DNA from: Marivibrio sp040218065
GTDB taxonomy: Bacteria; Pseudomonadota; Alphaproteobacteria; UBA8366; Aestuariispiraceae
Assembly (NCBI RefSeq): GCF_040218065.1
Contig: NZ_JAVJQE010000004.1
Coordinates: 124,001 to 188,000 of the forward strand
DNA: 64,000 nt
Direction: 5' to 3'
Each line of letters opens with the position of its first letter. Positions within the stretch are counted from its first letter, which is position 1. Of this stretch, positions 1 through 8,431 are shown piece after piece. The translations under genes were made by a program, and so were the position numbers. The notes beneath the pieces are model-generated. The model made no database searches. It was given only the letters and a program-made list of their open reading frames with translations, and was not told the DNA's origin.

Positions 1-313
1 GACGACCCTGCGCCGCCAATTGGAGAAAGCCTTCTTCGACGCGGGTCTGGCGCCGCCGCGCTGCGCGGTCGAATCGGTCTCGCTGCCGACCAACCGTCGC
101 CTGTTGCGCGAAAGCGACCTGGTCGGCGCCTGGCCGCAAGGCGTCGCGGCGGACGAACTGGAGACCGGGCGATTGATCGCCCTGCCCGTGCGCCTGACCG
201 AGATTCTGGGGCCGGTCGGCGTCACCCTGCGCAGCGACAGCCCCCTCTCACCCTCGGCGGACGCGTTCTTGCAGGCGCTTGAGCGGGTCGGGGCGCGCGG
301 GCGCGGGCTTTAG
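1..313 (+). CDS. LysR-type transcriptional regulator, C-terminal part (5' end outside window)
   Basis: The frame is open from base 2 to a TAG at 311-313, so only the last ~103 residues are present. The fragment has the look of a LysR effector-binding domain: a stretch ending PTNRRLLRESDLVGAWPQ, then LPVRLTEILGPVGVTLRSDS, and a final helix (SADAFLQALERVGA) as is usual at the end of this fold. No DNA-binding domain lies in the window. It sits 109 bases upstream of, and on the same strand as, the molybdenum hydroxylase operon and may regulate it; that is inference from position only. Confidence 0.7.
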   Translation, partial: TTLRRQLEKAFFDAGLAPPRCAVESVSLPTNRRLLRESDLVGAWPQGVAADELETGRLIALPVRLTEILGPVGVTLRSDSPLSPSADAFLQALERVGARGRGL

Positions 314-422
314 ATATTCTCATCTGTTATATCCAATTGCGTTCTGTTCATTTGCAGGGATAGCACGCCGCGGTCACACTGACTCTCATCACTCTGTCAT
401 CCGGCGTGGACCCGTGGAGACG

Positions 423-2801
423 ATGGGCGTCTTTTCCCTGATCAAGCGCAGCTTCGCGCGCAAGGATCCCGAGCCGATCCCGGCCCCGGCTTCACCGACG
501 CCGGTCGCGCCGCCGGCTGGACGCGCCCCTGCGCCCTGGACGGACCCGGTGGGCCGTGCGCTGCCGCGGCGCGAAGATTGGCGCGCGCTGACCGGAACCG
601 GGCGCTATGTCGGCGATCTGAAGCCGGCCGGTCGCCTCTACGCCGCCTTTCTTCGAAGCCCTGTCGCGCGCGGGCGCATCGCGGCGCTGGACGTCGAGGC
701 GGCGGGCGCGGCGGCGGGCGTTCGGCTGGTGCTCACCGGCGCGGATCTGAAGGACGACGGCGAGGGCCTGCCCGTCAATTCCGTGATCGACGGCGAGAGC
801 GCGCCGCGCGCGCCGTTGCTGGCGGACGGCGGGGTGCGCGCGCTGGGTCAGCCGGTCGCTCTCGTGGTCGCGGATACGCCCGACGCCGCGCAGGACGCGG
901 TCGACGCGATCACGCTGGAGGTCGAGCCCGAACGGCCGATCCTCGACCCCGAAACCGCGGAGACCGGCCCGCCCGTCGACCCGTCGCGCGCCGACAATCT
1001 GGCCGGCCGGCGCGTCTGGACGACCGGCGACGTCGAGGCGGCGCTGCAATCGGCGCATCGCGTGGTGACGGTCGCGCTGCGGCATCCGCGCCTCGCGCCC
1101 TCGCCGATGGAAGGCCGGGCGAGCCTGGCTGAGTGGTCGGAAGGACGCCTGACGCTGTGGAGCGGCCAGCAGGCCCCGCATCGGGCGCGCGACCATCTGG
1201 CCGCACTGCTCGATCTGCCGGCGGACTCCGTCCGGGTGATCGCGCCCGACGTCGGCGGCGCCTTTGGTATGAAGGCCTCGCTTTATCCCGAAGACGTGCT
1301 GATCGCCGAGGCCGCGCGGCGCCTCGAACGGCCGGTCAAATGGATCGCCAGCCGAGGAGAGGATCTGCTGTCCGCCGGCCACGGCCGCGGCGCGCATGCG
1401 CGCGGCCGGATGGGGTTCGACGCCGACGGGCGGATCGTCGCGATGGCGGCGCAGTTCGACTTCCCGCTCGGCTATTGGACGCCGTTCAGCGGCTTGATCC
1501 CGGCCTGGAACGCAAGCCGTATCCTACCCGGCCCCTATCGCATCGACGCGCTCACGGTGGAGGCGCGCGCCTTCGCGACCAACACCGGGCCCGTCGGCAT
1601 CTATCGCGGCGCGGGCCGCCCTGAAGCGGCCATGCTGCTCGAGCGGCTGATCGAGGCGGGCTCGCGGGCGCTCGGCTGCGATCCGGCCGAGTTGCGGCGG
1701 TGCAACCTGCTGCAGCCGACGGACTTGCCGTACGAACATGGCGGCGGGGCGCGCCTTGATTCCGGGGACTATCCTGCGCTCCTCAAACAGACGCTCGACG
1801 CGGCGGATTATGCGGAGCGGCGGCGTGTGATCGCCGAGCGGCGCGCCGCAGGGGAGTGCGTCGGCCTTGGCCTCGCCCTTTATGTCGAGCCTTGCGGGCA
1901 GGGCTGGGAGAGCGCTCGACTGACCTTGGGGGCTCATGGCGACGTGACGCTCGCCTTCGGCGGATCGGCGCAAGGACAGGGGCGCGAAACCGCGGCGGCG
2001 CAGATAGCCGGCCATGCGCTGAAGCTGGACGCGGACCGCATCGACGTGGTCGCAGGCGATACGCAAAGCGCGCCCGCCGGGGTCGGCGCGCTGGCCAGCC
2101 GCAGCACGGCGATCGGCGGCGGGGCGATCCTGAAGGCGGCGGACGCCTTCCTCGCCCGCGCTCGGGCGGCGGCGGCGGAAATTCTGGAAGTCCCAACCGA
2201 CGCCCTGCGCCATGATCCGGACGGTTTCGCGGCCGCCGACAATCCAGGCGCGCGCGTCACCTGGTCGACCCTCGCGGCCCGCGCGCCGGAGCTGTCGGTC
2301 GAAGAACGCTACACCGCCGACGGGGAAGCCTGGGGCGCCGGTTGCTGCCTGGCGCAGGTCGCGGTGGACGTCGAGACGGGCGTGCTGACCGTCGAGGATC
2401 TGGTCTATCACGACGACGCCGGCGTCATCGTCAATCCGGCGTTGGCCGAGGGGCAATTGATCGGCGGCGTCGCGCAGGGCCTGGGCGAGGCGATGATGGA
2501 GGCGGTGCGGTACGATGAAGATGGGCAGCTGCTGACCGGCTCGCTGATGGACTACGCCCTGCCGCGCGCGGCCGACATGCCGCCGATCGCGACCGGCCGA
2601 CGGGAGACGCCCTCGCCGGCGAACAGCCTGGGCGCCAAGGGTGTGGGCGAGGCCGGGACGATCGGCGCGCCCCCGGCGGTGGTGAATGCAGCCCTCGACG
2701 CGCTGGCGCCTTTCGGCGTCGCGCATCTGGACATGCCGCTGACGGCGGAGCGGATCTGGTCCGCCCTCAAGGCGGCGCAGAAGAATAAGGATTGTGGGTG
2801 A
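423..2801 (+). CDS. Molybdopterin-binding large subunit of a xanthine dehydrogenase/CoxL-family hydroxylase
   Basis: 792 residues. The start ATG at 423 follows GTGGAG; longer in-frame extensions have no ribosome site. After a Pro/Ala-rich N-terminus (about residues 15-40) come the Ald_Xan_dh_C-like domain (RREDWRALTGTGRYVGD onward) and the Mo-cofactor domain with DVGGAFGMK, YRGAGRPEA and the C-terminal KGVGEAGTIGAP, whose Glu matches the catalytic base of the family. The AYxCSFR loop of true CO dehydrogenase is absent, so the substrate is more likely an N-heterocycle or aldehyde. No FAD (medium) or 2Fe-2S (small) subunit gene is in the window, which is odd for this family. The stop overlaps the next start by one base (TGATG), so it heads an operon with the DapA-like and dioxygenase genes. 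Confidence 0.85.
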   Translation: MGVFSLIKRSFARKDPEPIPAPASPTPVAPPAGRAPAPWTDPVGRALPRREDWRALTGTGRYVGDLKPAGRLYAAFLRSPVARGRIAALDVEAAGAAAGVRLVLTGADLKDDGEGLPVNSVIDGESAPRAPLLADGGVRALGQPVALVVADTPDAAQDAVDAITLEVEPERPILDPETAETGPPVDPSRADNLAGRRVWTTGDVEAALQSAHRVVTVALRHPRLAPSPMEGRASLAEWSEGRLTLWSGQQAPHRARDHLAALLDLPADSVRVIAPDVGGAFGMKASLYPEDVLIAEAARRLERPVKWIASRGEDLLSAGHGRGAHARGRMGFDADGRIVAMAAQFDFPLGYWTPFSGLIPAWNASRILPGPYRIDALTVEARAFATNTGPVGIYRGAGRPEAAMLLERLIEAGSRALGCDPAELRRCNLLQPTDLPYEHGGGARLDSGDYPALLKQTLDAADYAERRRVIAERRAAGECVGLGLALYVEPCGQGWESARLTLGAHGDVTLAFGGSAQGQGRETAAAQIAGHALKLDADRIDVVAGDTQSAPAGVGALASRSTAIGGGAILKAADAFLARARAAAAEILEVPTDALRHDPDGFAAADNPGARVTWSTLAARAPELSVEERYTADGEAWGAGCCLAQVAVDVETGVLTVEDLVYHDDAGVIVNPALAEGQLIGGVAQGLGEAMMEAVRYDEDGQLLTGSLMDYALPRAADMPPIATGRRETPSPANSLGAKGVGEAGTIGAPPAVVNAALDALAPFGVAHLDMPLTAERIWSALKAAQKNKDCG

Positions 2802-3778
2802 TGGAGTACACGAAGGCCGAAGCCAAAGAGTGGGCGCGCGAGAATATGAAGGGGATCTGGGCCGCCGCCCTGCAGCCCTTCCGCGAAGGCGATCTGGCGC
2901 TCGACGAGGCGGGCATGCGCGCGAACATCCGCCATTGGGTCGAAGATCTGGGGATCGACGGCCTGTTCATCGCCGGCAAGCAGGGCGAGTTCTTCTCGAT
3001 GACGCTGGAGGAGCGCAAGCGCGCCTTCGAGATCGCCGCCGACGCCGTGCGCGGAACCGGCGCGCGCACGATCATGAGCGCCTCCGACCAGAACATGGAC
3101 GTGGTCCTCGACCTCGCCCGATACGCCCAGGCGGTGGGGGCGGATTCGATCGTCGTGCACGCGCCGGTGCTGCATTTCGTGAAGGATCCCGATCAGATCC
3201 TGCGCGAGTACTACAAGCGCATCTCGGACGAGGTCGATATCGCGATCGCGCTGTGGAGCCATCCGGACAGCGGCTATCTGATGAGCCCGGAGCTCTGCGC
3301 GGAGCTCGCCGACCTGCCCAACGTGGTCGCGATCAAATACAGCGTCCCGCGCGAGATGTACGCGCGCCTGACCCAACTCGCCGGCGACAAGCTGCTGGTC
3401 AGCACGGCCTCCGAGGAGGAGTGGCTCGACAATGTGCTGGAGCTGGGCTGGCGGCTCTATCTCTGCTCCTCGCCGCCCTATCTGCTGCAGACGGCGGCCG
3501 ACCGGCGGATGCGCGACTACACCGACCTCGCCTTCGCGGGCGAGGCGGAGAAGGCGCGCGCGATTAGCGCGAGCCTGGAGCCGGTGCGCCACGCGTTGAA
3601 ATCCACCCGCCCGGCCGACAAGCCTCAGGCGCACCAGAAATACTGGCAGGAACTGCTGGGTCAGGTCGGCGGGCCGGTGCGCGCGCCGATGCTGGAGCTG
3701 ACCGAGGCCGAGAAAGCCGCGACCCGCGTCGCCTTCGAGGCCTGCGGCCTGAAGACCGCGCGCGACGCGGCCGAATGA
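2801..3778 (+). CDS. DapA-family lyase/aldolase (dihydrodipicolinate synthase superfamily)
   Basis: 325 residues, (beta/alpha)8 fold expected. ATG 2801 overlaps the previous stop. The Schiff-base lysine is Lys179 in VVAIKYSVP, and GKQGEFFS at 59-66 stands in place of the usual GTTGE substrate loop. The catalytic tyrosine segment of DHDPS (PYYN) is replaced by HAPVLHF (about 120-126), so classic dihydrodipicolinate synthase activity is unlikely. A 2-oxo-acid lyase, hydratase-aldolase or decarboxylase acting late in the pathway of this operon is an inference. It overlaps or abuts the HaaO-like gene downstream. Confidence 0.82.
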   Translation: MEYTKAEAKEWARENMKGIWAAALQPFREGDLALDEAGMRANIRHWVEDLGIDGLFIAGKQGEFFSMTLEERKRAFEIAADAVRGTGARTIMSASDQNMDVVLDLARYAQAVGADSIVVHAPVLHFVKDPDQILREYYKRISDEVDIAIALWSHPDSGYLMSPELCAELADLPNVVAIKYSVPREMYARLTQLAGDKLLVSTASEEEWLDNVLELGWRLYLCSSPPYLLQTAADRRMRDYTDLAFAGEAEKARAISASLEPVRHALKSTRPADKPQAHQKYWQELLGQVGGPVRAPMLELTEAEKAATRVAFEACGLKTARDAAE

Positions 3779-3792
3779 GAGAGGGCTTTCCG

Positions 3793-4353
3793 ATGACGCA
3801 GCACGTATCGCATCCGCGCTTCAAGCCGTTCGACTTCCAGGCCTGGATCGACAAGCACCGGGATCTCTTGAAGCCGCCGGTCGGCAACAAGCTGGTCTTC
3901 GAGGAGGCCGGCATGGTGGTCATGGTGGTCGGCGGGCCGAACCAGCGGGTCGACTTCCACGACGATCCGGTGGAGGAGTTCTTCTATCAGCTCCAAGGCG
4001 ACATGCTGCTGAAGATCGCGGAAGGCGGACGGATCTACGACGTGCCGATCCGCGAGGGCGAGGTCTTCATGTTGCCGCCGCATGTCCGCCATTCGCCGCA
4101 GCGACCGGTCCCCGGATCGGTCGGGCTGGTGGTGGAGAGCCCGCGCATGCAGGGCATGAAGGACGGGTTTGAGTGGTTCTGTTTCGACTGCGGCGCCCTG
4201 GTGCACCGGGTCGAGGTTCCCGTCGGCAACATCGTCGACGATCTGCCCCCGCTGTTCGACGCCTTCTATTCCGACGAGGCGGCGCGGACCTGCGGGGCCT
4301 GCGGGGCGGTCCATCCGGGTCGCCAGCCGCCGGAAGGTTGGGCGGTCGTCTAA
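3793..4353 (+). CDS. haaO: 3-hydroxyanthranilate 3,4-dioxygenase
   Basis: 187-residue cupin. It should open 3-hydroxyanthranilate (or a related aminophenol carboxylate) to aminocarboxymuconate semialdehyde, which can cyclise to quinolinate. Fe(II) ligands fit His56, Glu62 and His100, and the substrate arginines fit Arg52 and Arg104. The C-terminal second metal site has both CxxC pairs (Cys130/133 and CGAC near 167/170), as in bacterial enzymes of this family. ATG 3793 is chosen because GAGAGAGG lies at the right distance; an ATG at 3775 overlapping the previous stop would add six residues. No kynurenine-pathway genes (kynureninase, kynurenine monooxygenase) or ACMS decarboxylase lie nearby. 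Confidence 0.9.
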   Translation: MTQHVSHPRFKPFDFQAWIDKHRDLLKPPVGNKLVFEEAGMVVMVVGGPNQRVDFHDDPVEEFFYQLQGDMLLKIAEGGRIYDVPIREGEVFMLPPHVRHSPQRPVPGSVGLVVESPRMQGMKDGFEWFCFDCGALVHRVEVPVGNIVDDLPPLFDAFYSDEAARTCGACGAVHPGRQPPEGWAVV

Positions 4354-4412
4354 GAGGCGGCGATCGCTGTTCCCAACGACGAACAAGACTGAACGACAGG
4401 AGGTTTGAGACG

Positions 4413-5399
4413 ATGAAACGCAAGCTTGGATGGATCGCCGCCGCGGCGGTCGCGCTCGCCGGGATCGGCGGGCTCGGCGGTCAGCAGGTCGAGGCGAAGG
4501 AATTTCGGCTGGGTTTGATCACGCCCCCGCCGCACATCTGGACCAAGGCGGCCGAGGCCTTCGGCGAAGAGCTGTCGACGGAGACCGACGGCGCGCATTC
4601 GCTCGCCGTCTTCCCCTCGCGCCAGCTCGGCAACGAGGCGGAGATGATGCAGTTGCTGCAGTCGGGCTCGCTCGACATGGCGTTCCTGACGATCGCCGAG
4701 GTGTCGAACCGCGTACCGAACTTCGGCGCGTTCTACGCGCCCTACATGGTCGACGACATCGCCCAGGCCGGCGCGCTGTTGAAGAGCGACGTCGCCCTCG
4801 ATCTCTTGAAGCCGCTGCCGCGGGAGATCGGCGTGGTCGGCGTCGGCTACGGCATGGCGGGTCTGCGCCAGATCGTCAGCCGCGACCCGGTTGAGACGGC
4901 GGCCGATCTCGAGGGCAAGAAGTTGCGCATCACCCCGTTCGAGCCGATCCGCGACTTCTACAACGCGCTCGGCGCGGCGCCGACGCCGATGCCGCTGCCG
5001 GAGGTCTATGACGCGCTGGCCAACGGCCAGGTCGACGCCATCGACATGGATCTGGAGCTGATCTGGAAGCTCAAATACTACGAGCACGCGGAGACGATCC
5101 TGATCTCCGATCACATGATGTTCCCGATGGTCGGGCTGGTCTCGGCCCGCGTCTGGGCCGGCCTGTCCGAAGAGGAGCGGGCGACGATCAGCCGCCTTAT
5201 GAAGAAGCACCTCGACAGCGTCATCGACAGCTACGTGAAGCTGGAGGGCGAGTTCCTGGCCGAGGTCGAGAAGACCGGCAAGCCCGTCAAGAAGGTCGGC
5301 CCCGAATTCTTCGGCGACGCCGCCGCCGAGTGGGAGAAGATCTGGAGCGAGAAGGCCCCCGTGCTCGACGACATGCGCGCGGCCGCCGCCGAGCTCTAG
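4413..5399 (+). CDS. dctP: TRAP transporter solute-binding protein (DctP family)
   Basis: 328 residues with a signal peptide of about 28 residues (KRK, then an Ala/Gly-rich core, cut near VEA-KEF). The mature part has the DctP fold: GLITPPPHIWTKAAEAFGEEL, FPSRQLGNEAEMMQLLQSGSLDMAF and PLPEVYDALANGQVDAID. AGGAGG at 4398-4403 fixes the start. Periplasmic receptor for the TRAP permease encoded next; the ligand is probably an organic or aromatic acid fed to the surrounding enzymes (inference). Strong hairpins follow before the permease genes. Confidence 0.9.
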   Translation: MKRKLGWIAAAAVALAGIGGLGGQQVEAKEFRLGLITPPPHIWTKAAEAFGEELSTETDGAHSLAVFPSRQLGNEAEMMQLLQSGSLDMAFLTIAEVSNRVPNFGAFYAPYMVDDIAQAGALLKSDVALDLLKPLPREIGVVGVGYGMAGLRQIVSRDPVETAADLEGKKLRITPFEPIRDFYNALGAAPTPMPLPEVYDALANGQVDAIDMDLELIWKLKYYEHAETILISDHMMFPMVGLVSARVWAGLSEEERATISRLMKKHLDSVIDSYVKLEGEFLAEVEKTGKPVKKVGPEFFGDAAAEWEKIWSEKAPVLDDMRAAAAEL

Positions 5400-5400
5400 G

Positions 5401-5429
5401 CCGGCCTTAAGGGCTGACGGGCTGGCCGG
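5401..5429 (+). terminator. Intercistronic stem-loop behind dctP (weak)
   Basis: CCGGCC at 5401-5406 pairs with GGCCGG at 5424-5429 directly behind the dctP stop. There is no T-tract, so this is more likely an mRNA-stabilising or attenuating hairpin than a full terminator. Confidence 0.4.
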
Positions 5430-5490
5430 GTTGACGCGGGGCGGGCTAAGCTCCCGCCCGCGCCGGCCCCCGCCGGCGCCCGGCGAGGAT

Positions 5491-5518
5491 CGGCCGGGGG
5501 ACGCCGCGCCCCCGGCCG
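5491..5518 (+). terminator. Strong stem-loop between dctP and dctQ
   Basis: A perfect 10-bp stem, CGGCCGGGGG (5491-5500) with CCCCCGGCCG (5509-5518), and an 8-base loop. Without a T-tract it probably acts as an attenuator or 3'-end protector, allowing more binding protein than permease, a common arrangement in binding-protein transporters. Confidence 0.55.
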
Positions 5519-5556
5519 AGCCGCGTCTGTCGGGCTGAGCGCTTGGGGAGAAGCCG

Positions 5557-6162
5557 TTGAAAGTCTTGACCACCGCCTCCGAGGCCGTCGCCGCCGTCGA
5601 ACGCTGGGCCGTGATCGCGCTGGCGGTCGCGCTGGTCGGCCTGATCCTGTTGAACGTGGTCACGCGCTCGCTGGCGATGGCCATCTATTGGGTCGATGAG
5701 ATGGCGGTTTATTGCATGATCTGGCTGGTCTTCATCGGGGCGAGCCTGGCGCTGCGCCGGCGCCGCCACGTCCGGGTGACGGCGGTGATCGTCGCGCTGC
5801 CGCGCGGCGCGGCGCAGGCGGTTGAAGCCGTGCTGGACGCGATCGTCTTCGCCTTCTGCGCCTTCATGATCTGGATGGCGTGGATCTGGTACGATCCCGT
5901 GACGCTGGCCGGTTACGGCTTCGATCTCGACGCCTTCGCCGGCGCGACCTTCAACTTCATCTATGACGAGCCGACGACGACCATCGGCGCGCCGAAATAC
6001 TGGGTCTGGCTGGTGATGCCGCTGTTCGCGCTCACGACGACGCTGCATGCGGCCGCCAATCTCGCCGATCGTCTGGCCGGGCGCGCGCCGATCGAACGCG
6101 CGCCGGCGCCGCCGCCCGAGAAGGAAACGGCGAAAGGGGCGGCCAAAGGAGCGATGAAATGA
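5557..6162 (+). CDS. dctQ: TRAP transporter small permease (DctQ family)
   Basis: 201 residues, TTG start at 5557 with GGGGAG seven bases upstream. Four hydrophobic segments are visible: ALAVALVGLILLNVV, AVYCMIWLVFIGASLAL, AIVFAFCAFMIWMAWIW and WVWLVMPLFALTTTL. Long for DctQ because of an inserted loop (YGFDLDAFAGATFNFIYDEP) and a charged Pro/Glu/Lys/Ala tail. The stop overlaps the next gene's ATG (ATGA). Confidence 0.87.
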   Translation: MKVLTTASEAVAAVERWAVIALAVALVGLILLNVVTRSLAMAIYWVDEMAVYCMIWLVFIGASLALRRRRHVRVTAVIVALPRGAAQAVEAVLDAIVFAFCAFMIWMAWIWYDPVTLAGYGFDLDAFAGATFNFIYDEPTTTIGAPKYWVWLVMPLFALTTTLHAAANLADRLAGRAPIERAPAPPPEKETAKGAAKGAMK

Positions 6163-7415
6163 CCGGCGGCGTCTTCCTGACCCTGCTGCTGATCGGGCTG
6201 CCGATCAGCTTCGTGCTGATGGTGACGGCGGCGGTCTATGTCTGGCTGACCGGCAACACCGCGCTCTACTCCTCCTTCATGCAGCAGCTCTTCGCCGGGC
6301 TTCAATCCTACGGTCTGCTGGCGATTCCGCTTTTCATGCTGACGGGGGAGTTGATGAACGCCGGCGGCCTGACGCGGCGTCTCGTCGCGATGGCGAGCGT
6401 GCTGGTCGGCGGCCTGCGCGGCGGCCTCGCCTACGTCAATCTGATCGCCAACATGATGATGGCCTCGATCATGGGCTCTGCGGTCGCCCAGATCGCGGTG
6501 ATGAGCCGCGTGATGACGCCGGAGATGGAGCGCCAGGGCTACGACCGCGCCTTCGCCGCCGCGCTCACCTCCGCGGGCGGGTTGTTGTCGCCGATCATTC
6601 CGCCCTCGATGCTGTTCGTGATCTTCGGCGTGCTGGCGCAGATCGCGATCGGCGACCTGTTCATCGCCGGGATCATCCCCGGTCTGATCCTGGCCGGGGC
6701 CTTTTTCCTGGTGATCGCGGTCCTGGGCTTCTTTCACGAGTTCCCGCGCGTCGCCCGCCCGGCGCGGGCGGAGGCGCTGGCCGGCGGTCTGCCGGCCTTG
6801 TCGATCCCCGTTGTGATCATCGGCGGCATCCTTCTGGGCTGGGCGACGCCGACGGAGTCGGCGGCGCTGGCGGTGCTCGCCGCCTTCGTGATCGGGCGCT
6901 TCGTCTATGGCGAATTGACGCTGCCGGCGCTGCCGAAGGTGTTCGTCGAGACGGGGGTGAACGCCGCCGCCGTCACCTTCCTGATCGCGGCGGCCAACGT
7001 CTTCGGCTGGGTGCTGCTTTACGAGCAGGTGCCGCAGACGGTCGCGCGCTGGTCCGGCGGGCTGACCGACGACCCCTTCGTCTTCATGCTGCTGGTCAAC
7101 CTGATGCTGCTGCTGGTCGGCATGGTGATCGACGGGATCGCCGCCCTTATCATGGTGGTGCCGATCCTGATGCCGATCGCGACCGACGTCTTCGGCATCG
7201 ACCCCTATCACTTCGGCGTTGTGGTCTGCATTAATCTGATCCTGGGCCTGCTGACCCCGCCGGTGGGCGCCGGGCTCTACGTCGCCTCCAGCATGGCGGA
7301 CGCCCGGCCGACGGCGGTCTTCAAGGCGCTGGTCCCGTTCCTGGGTTCGACGCTCGCGGTTCTCGTCCTGCTCAGCTGGCAGCCCGATCTGGTCACGGTG
7401 CTGATCCGGGATTGA
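6159..7415 (+). CDS. dctM: TRAP transporter large permease (DctM family)
   Basis: 418 residues, polytopic inner-membrane protein driving Na+- or H+-coupled uptake. Family segments: YGLLAIPLFMLTGELMNAGG, GSAVAQIAVMSRVMTPEM, LTSAGGLLSPIIPPSMLFVIFGV and LGLLTPPVGAGLYVAS. It starts four bases inside dctQ, so the two are translationally coupled. Completes the TRAP system. Confidence 0.92.
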   Translation: MTGGVFLTLLLIGLPISFVLMVTAAVYVWLTGNTALYSSFMQQLFAGLQSYGLLAIPLFMLTGELMNAGGLTRRLVAMASVLVGGLRGGLAYVNLIANMMMASIMGSAVAQIAVMSRVMTPEMERQGYDRAFAAALTSAGGLLSPIIPPSMLFVIFGVLAQIAIGDLFIAGIIPGLILAGAFFLVIAVLGFFHEFPRVARPARAEALAGGLPALSIPVVIIGGILLGWATPTESAALAVLAAFVIGRFVYGELTLPALPKVFVETGVNAAAVTFLIAAANVFGWVLLYEQVPQTVARWSGGLTDDPFVFMLLVNLMLLLVGMVIDGIAALIMVVPILMPIATDVFGIDPYHFGVVVCINLILGLLTPPVGAGLYVASSMADARPTAVFKALVPFLGSTLAVLVLLSWQPDLVTVLIRD

Positions 7416-7457
7416 CGGCGACCCGGCCCCGTTTTCGTCGAAAGGACTTTCTCGGCC

Positions 7458-8258
7458 ATGCTGCGCCTACTGCTGATCGGATACGGCCCCATCGCCGCCT
7501 ATGCGGCGGAAAAGCTGGCGCAGGAGGATCGCGTCACCCTCGCCGGCGTGATGGCGCGGCCGGGGCGCGAAGATGCGGCGCGCGCCCTGCTGGGCGGCCG
7601 CGGGGAGGTGTGGACGTCGGTCGAAGGCGTGCCCCACGGCGCCGTCGACCTGGCCGCCGATTGCGCGGGTCATGCGGGCCTGCAGGCGCACGGCCCGGCC
7701 TTGCTGGCGCGCGGCGTCGATCTCGTCTCCTTGTCGGTCGGCGCGCTCGCCGACGACGGGCTGGCCAAGGCGCTGGAGGAGGCGGCGCGGGAAGGGGGCG
7801 CGCAGATTGAGCTCGCACCCGGCGCGATCGGCGGGTTGGACGCGCTGACGGCCGCGGCGGTAGGCGGGCTGGACAGCGTCGCCTACACCGCGCGCAAGCC
7901 CCCCGCCGGCTGGCGGGGCACGCCGGCGGAGGAGGACCTCGACCTAGACGCGTTGCGCGAGCCGCGCGCGCATTTCCGCGGCCCCGCCCGGGAGGCCGCC
8001 CGGCGCTATCCGAAGAACGCCAATGTCGCCGCCGCCGTCGCGCTCGCCGGCCTTGGACTCGACCGGACCGAGGCGGTGCTGATCGCCGACCCGACGCTTG
8101 ACGGCAATCGGCATGAGGTGACGGCGGAGGGGGCGTTCGGACGCCTGTCGCTCACCCTCGACGGGCGCACCCTGCCGGACAATCCGAAGTCCTCGGCGCT
8201 GGCGGCCATGAGCCTGGTGCGAACCCTCCGACGCCGTGTCGCGCCCGTCACGCTTTGA
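7458..8258 (+). CDS. L-aspartate dehydrogenase-like oxidoreductase (NadX/DUF108 family)
   Basis: 266 residues. The N-terminal Rossmann motif is IGYGPIA (7-13). The catalytic domain carries the PKNANVAAAVALAGLGLD block and DGNRHEV with His219, both typical of L-aspartate dehydrogenase. Family reaction: NAD(P)-dependent interconversion of oxaloacetate/ammonia and aspartate via iminoaspartate, also used to feed quinolinate synthesis. In an operon with HaaO and a TRAP transporter it may instead reduce or hydrolyse an imine or enamine from ring cleavage (inference). Last gene of the operon; converges on the GMC gene. Confidence 0.8.
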   Translation: MLRLLLIGYGPIAAYAAEKLAQEDRVTLAGVMARPGREDAARALLGGRGEVWTSVEGVPHGAVDLAADCAGHAGLQAHGPALLARGVDLVSLSVGALADDGLAKALEEAAREGGAQIELAPGAIGGLDALTAAAVGGLDSVAYTARKPPAGWRGTPAEEDLDLDALREPRAHFRGPAREAARRYPKNANVAAAVALAGLGLDRTEAVLIADPTLDGNRHEVTAEGAFGRLSLTLDGRTLPDNPKSSALAAMSLVRTLRRRVAPVTL

Positions 8259-8382
8259 CGTCTCAGGTCCAAAGACGTCGACTGCGCGGACGCCTTGGGC
8301 GTGAAGCCGCGCGCCGCGTCCGCTCTTGGCTGAGGGCGTCCTTTACGGGGCCACGGCCGCTTGGAACTAAGGCGACCCGAAT

Positions 8383-8403
8383 CAGGCGTCTTCGAAACGC
8401 CTG
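8383..8403. terminator. Hairpin between convergent genes
   Basis: CAGGCGT (8383-8389) and ACGCCTG (8397-8403), 7-base loop, between two convergent stop codons. No T-run, so only a possible bidirectional terminator. Confidence 0.35.
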
Positions 8404-8431
8404 CAATACCGTATGCGTCAAGCGTGGGCCG

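Noticed and set aside
492..1397. Long minus-strand frame opposite the molybdenum hydroxylase gene
   Set aside because: Arg/Gly-rich shadow typical of high-GC DNA; the plus frame carries clear family motifs. The same holds for the other long antisense frames in the window (e.g. 1524-2726, 16204-18648, 36996-39896, 41949-44051).
423..2801. Aerobic CO dehydrogenase large subunit
   Set aside because: The AYxCSFR active loop of CoxL is missing and no coxM/coxS genes are present.
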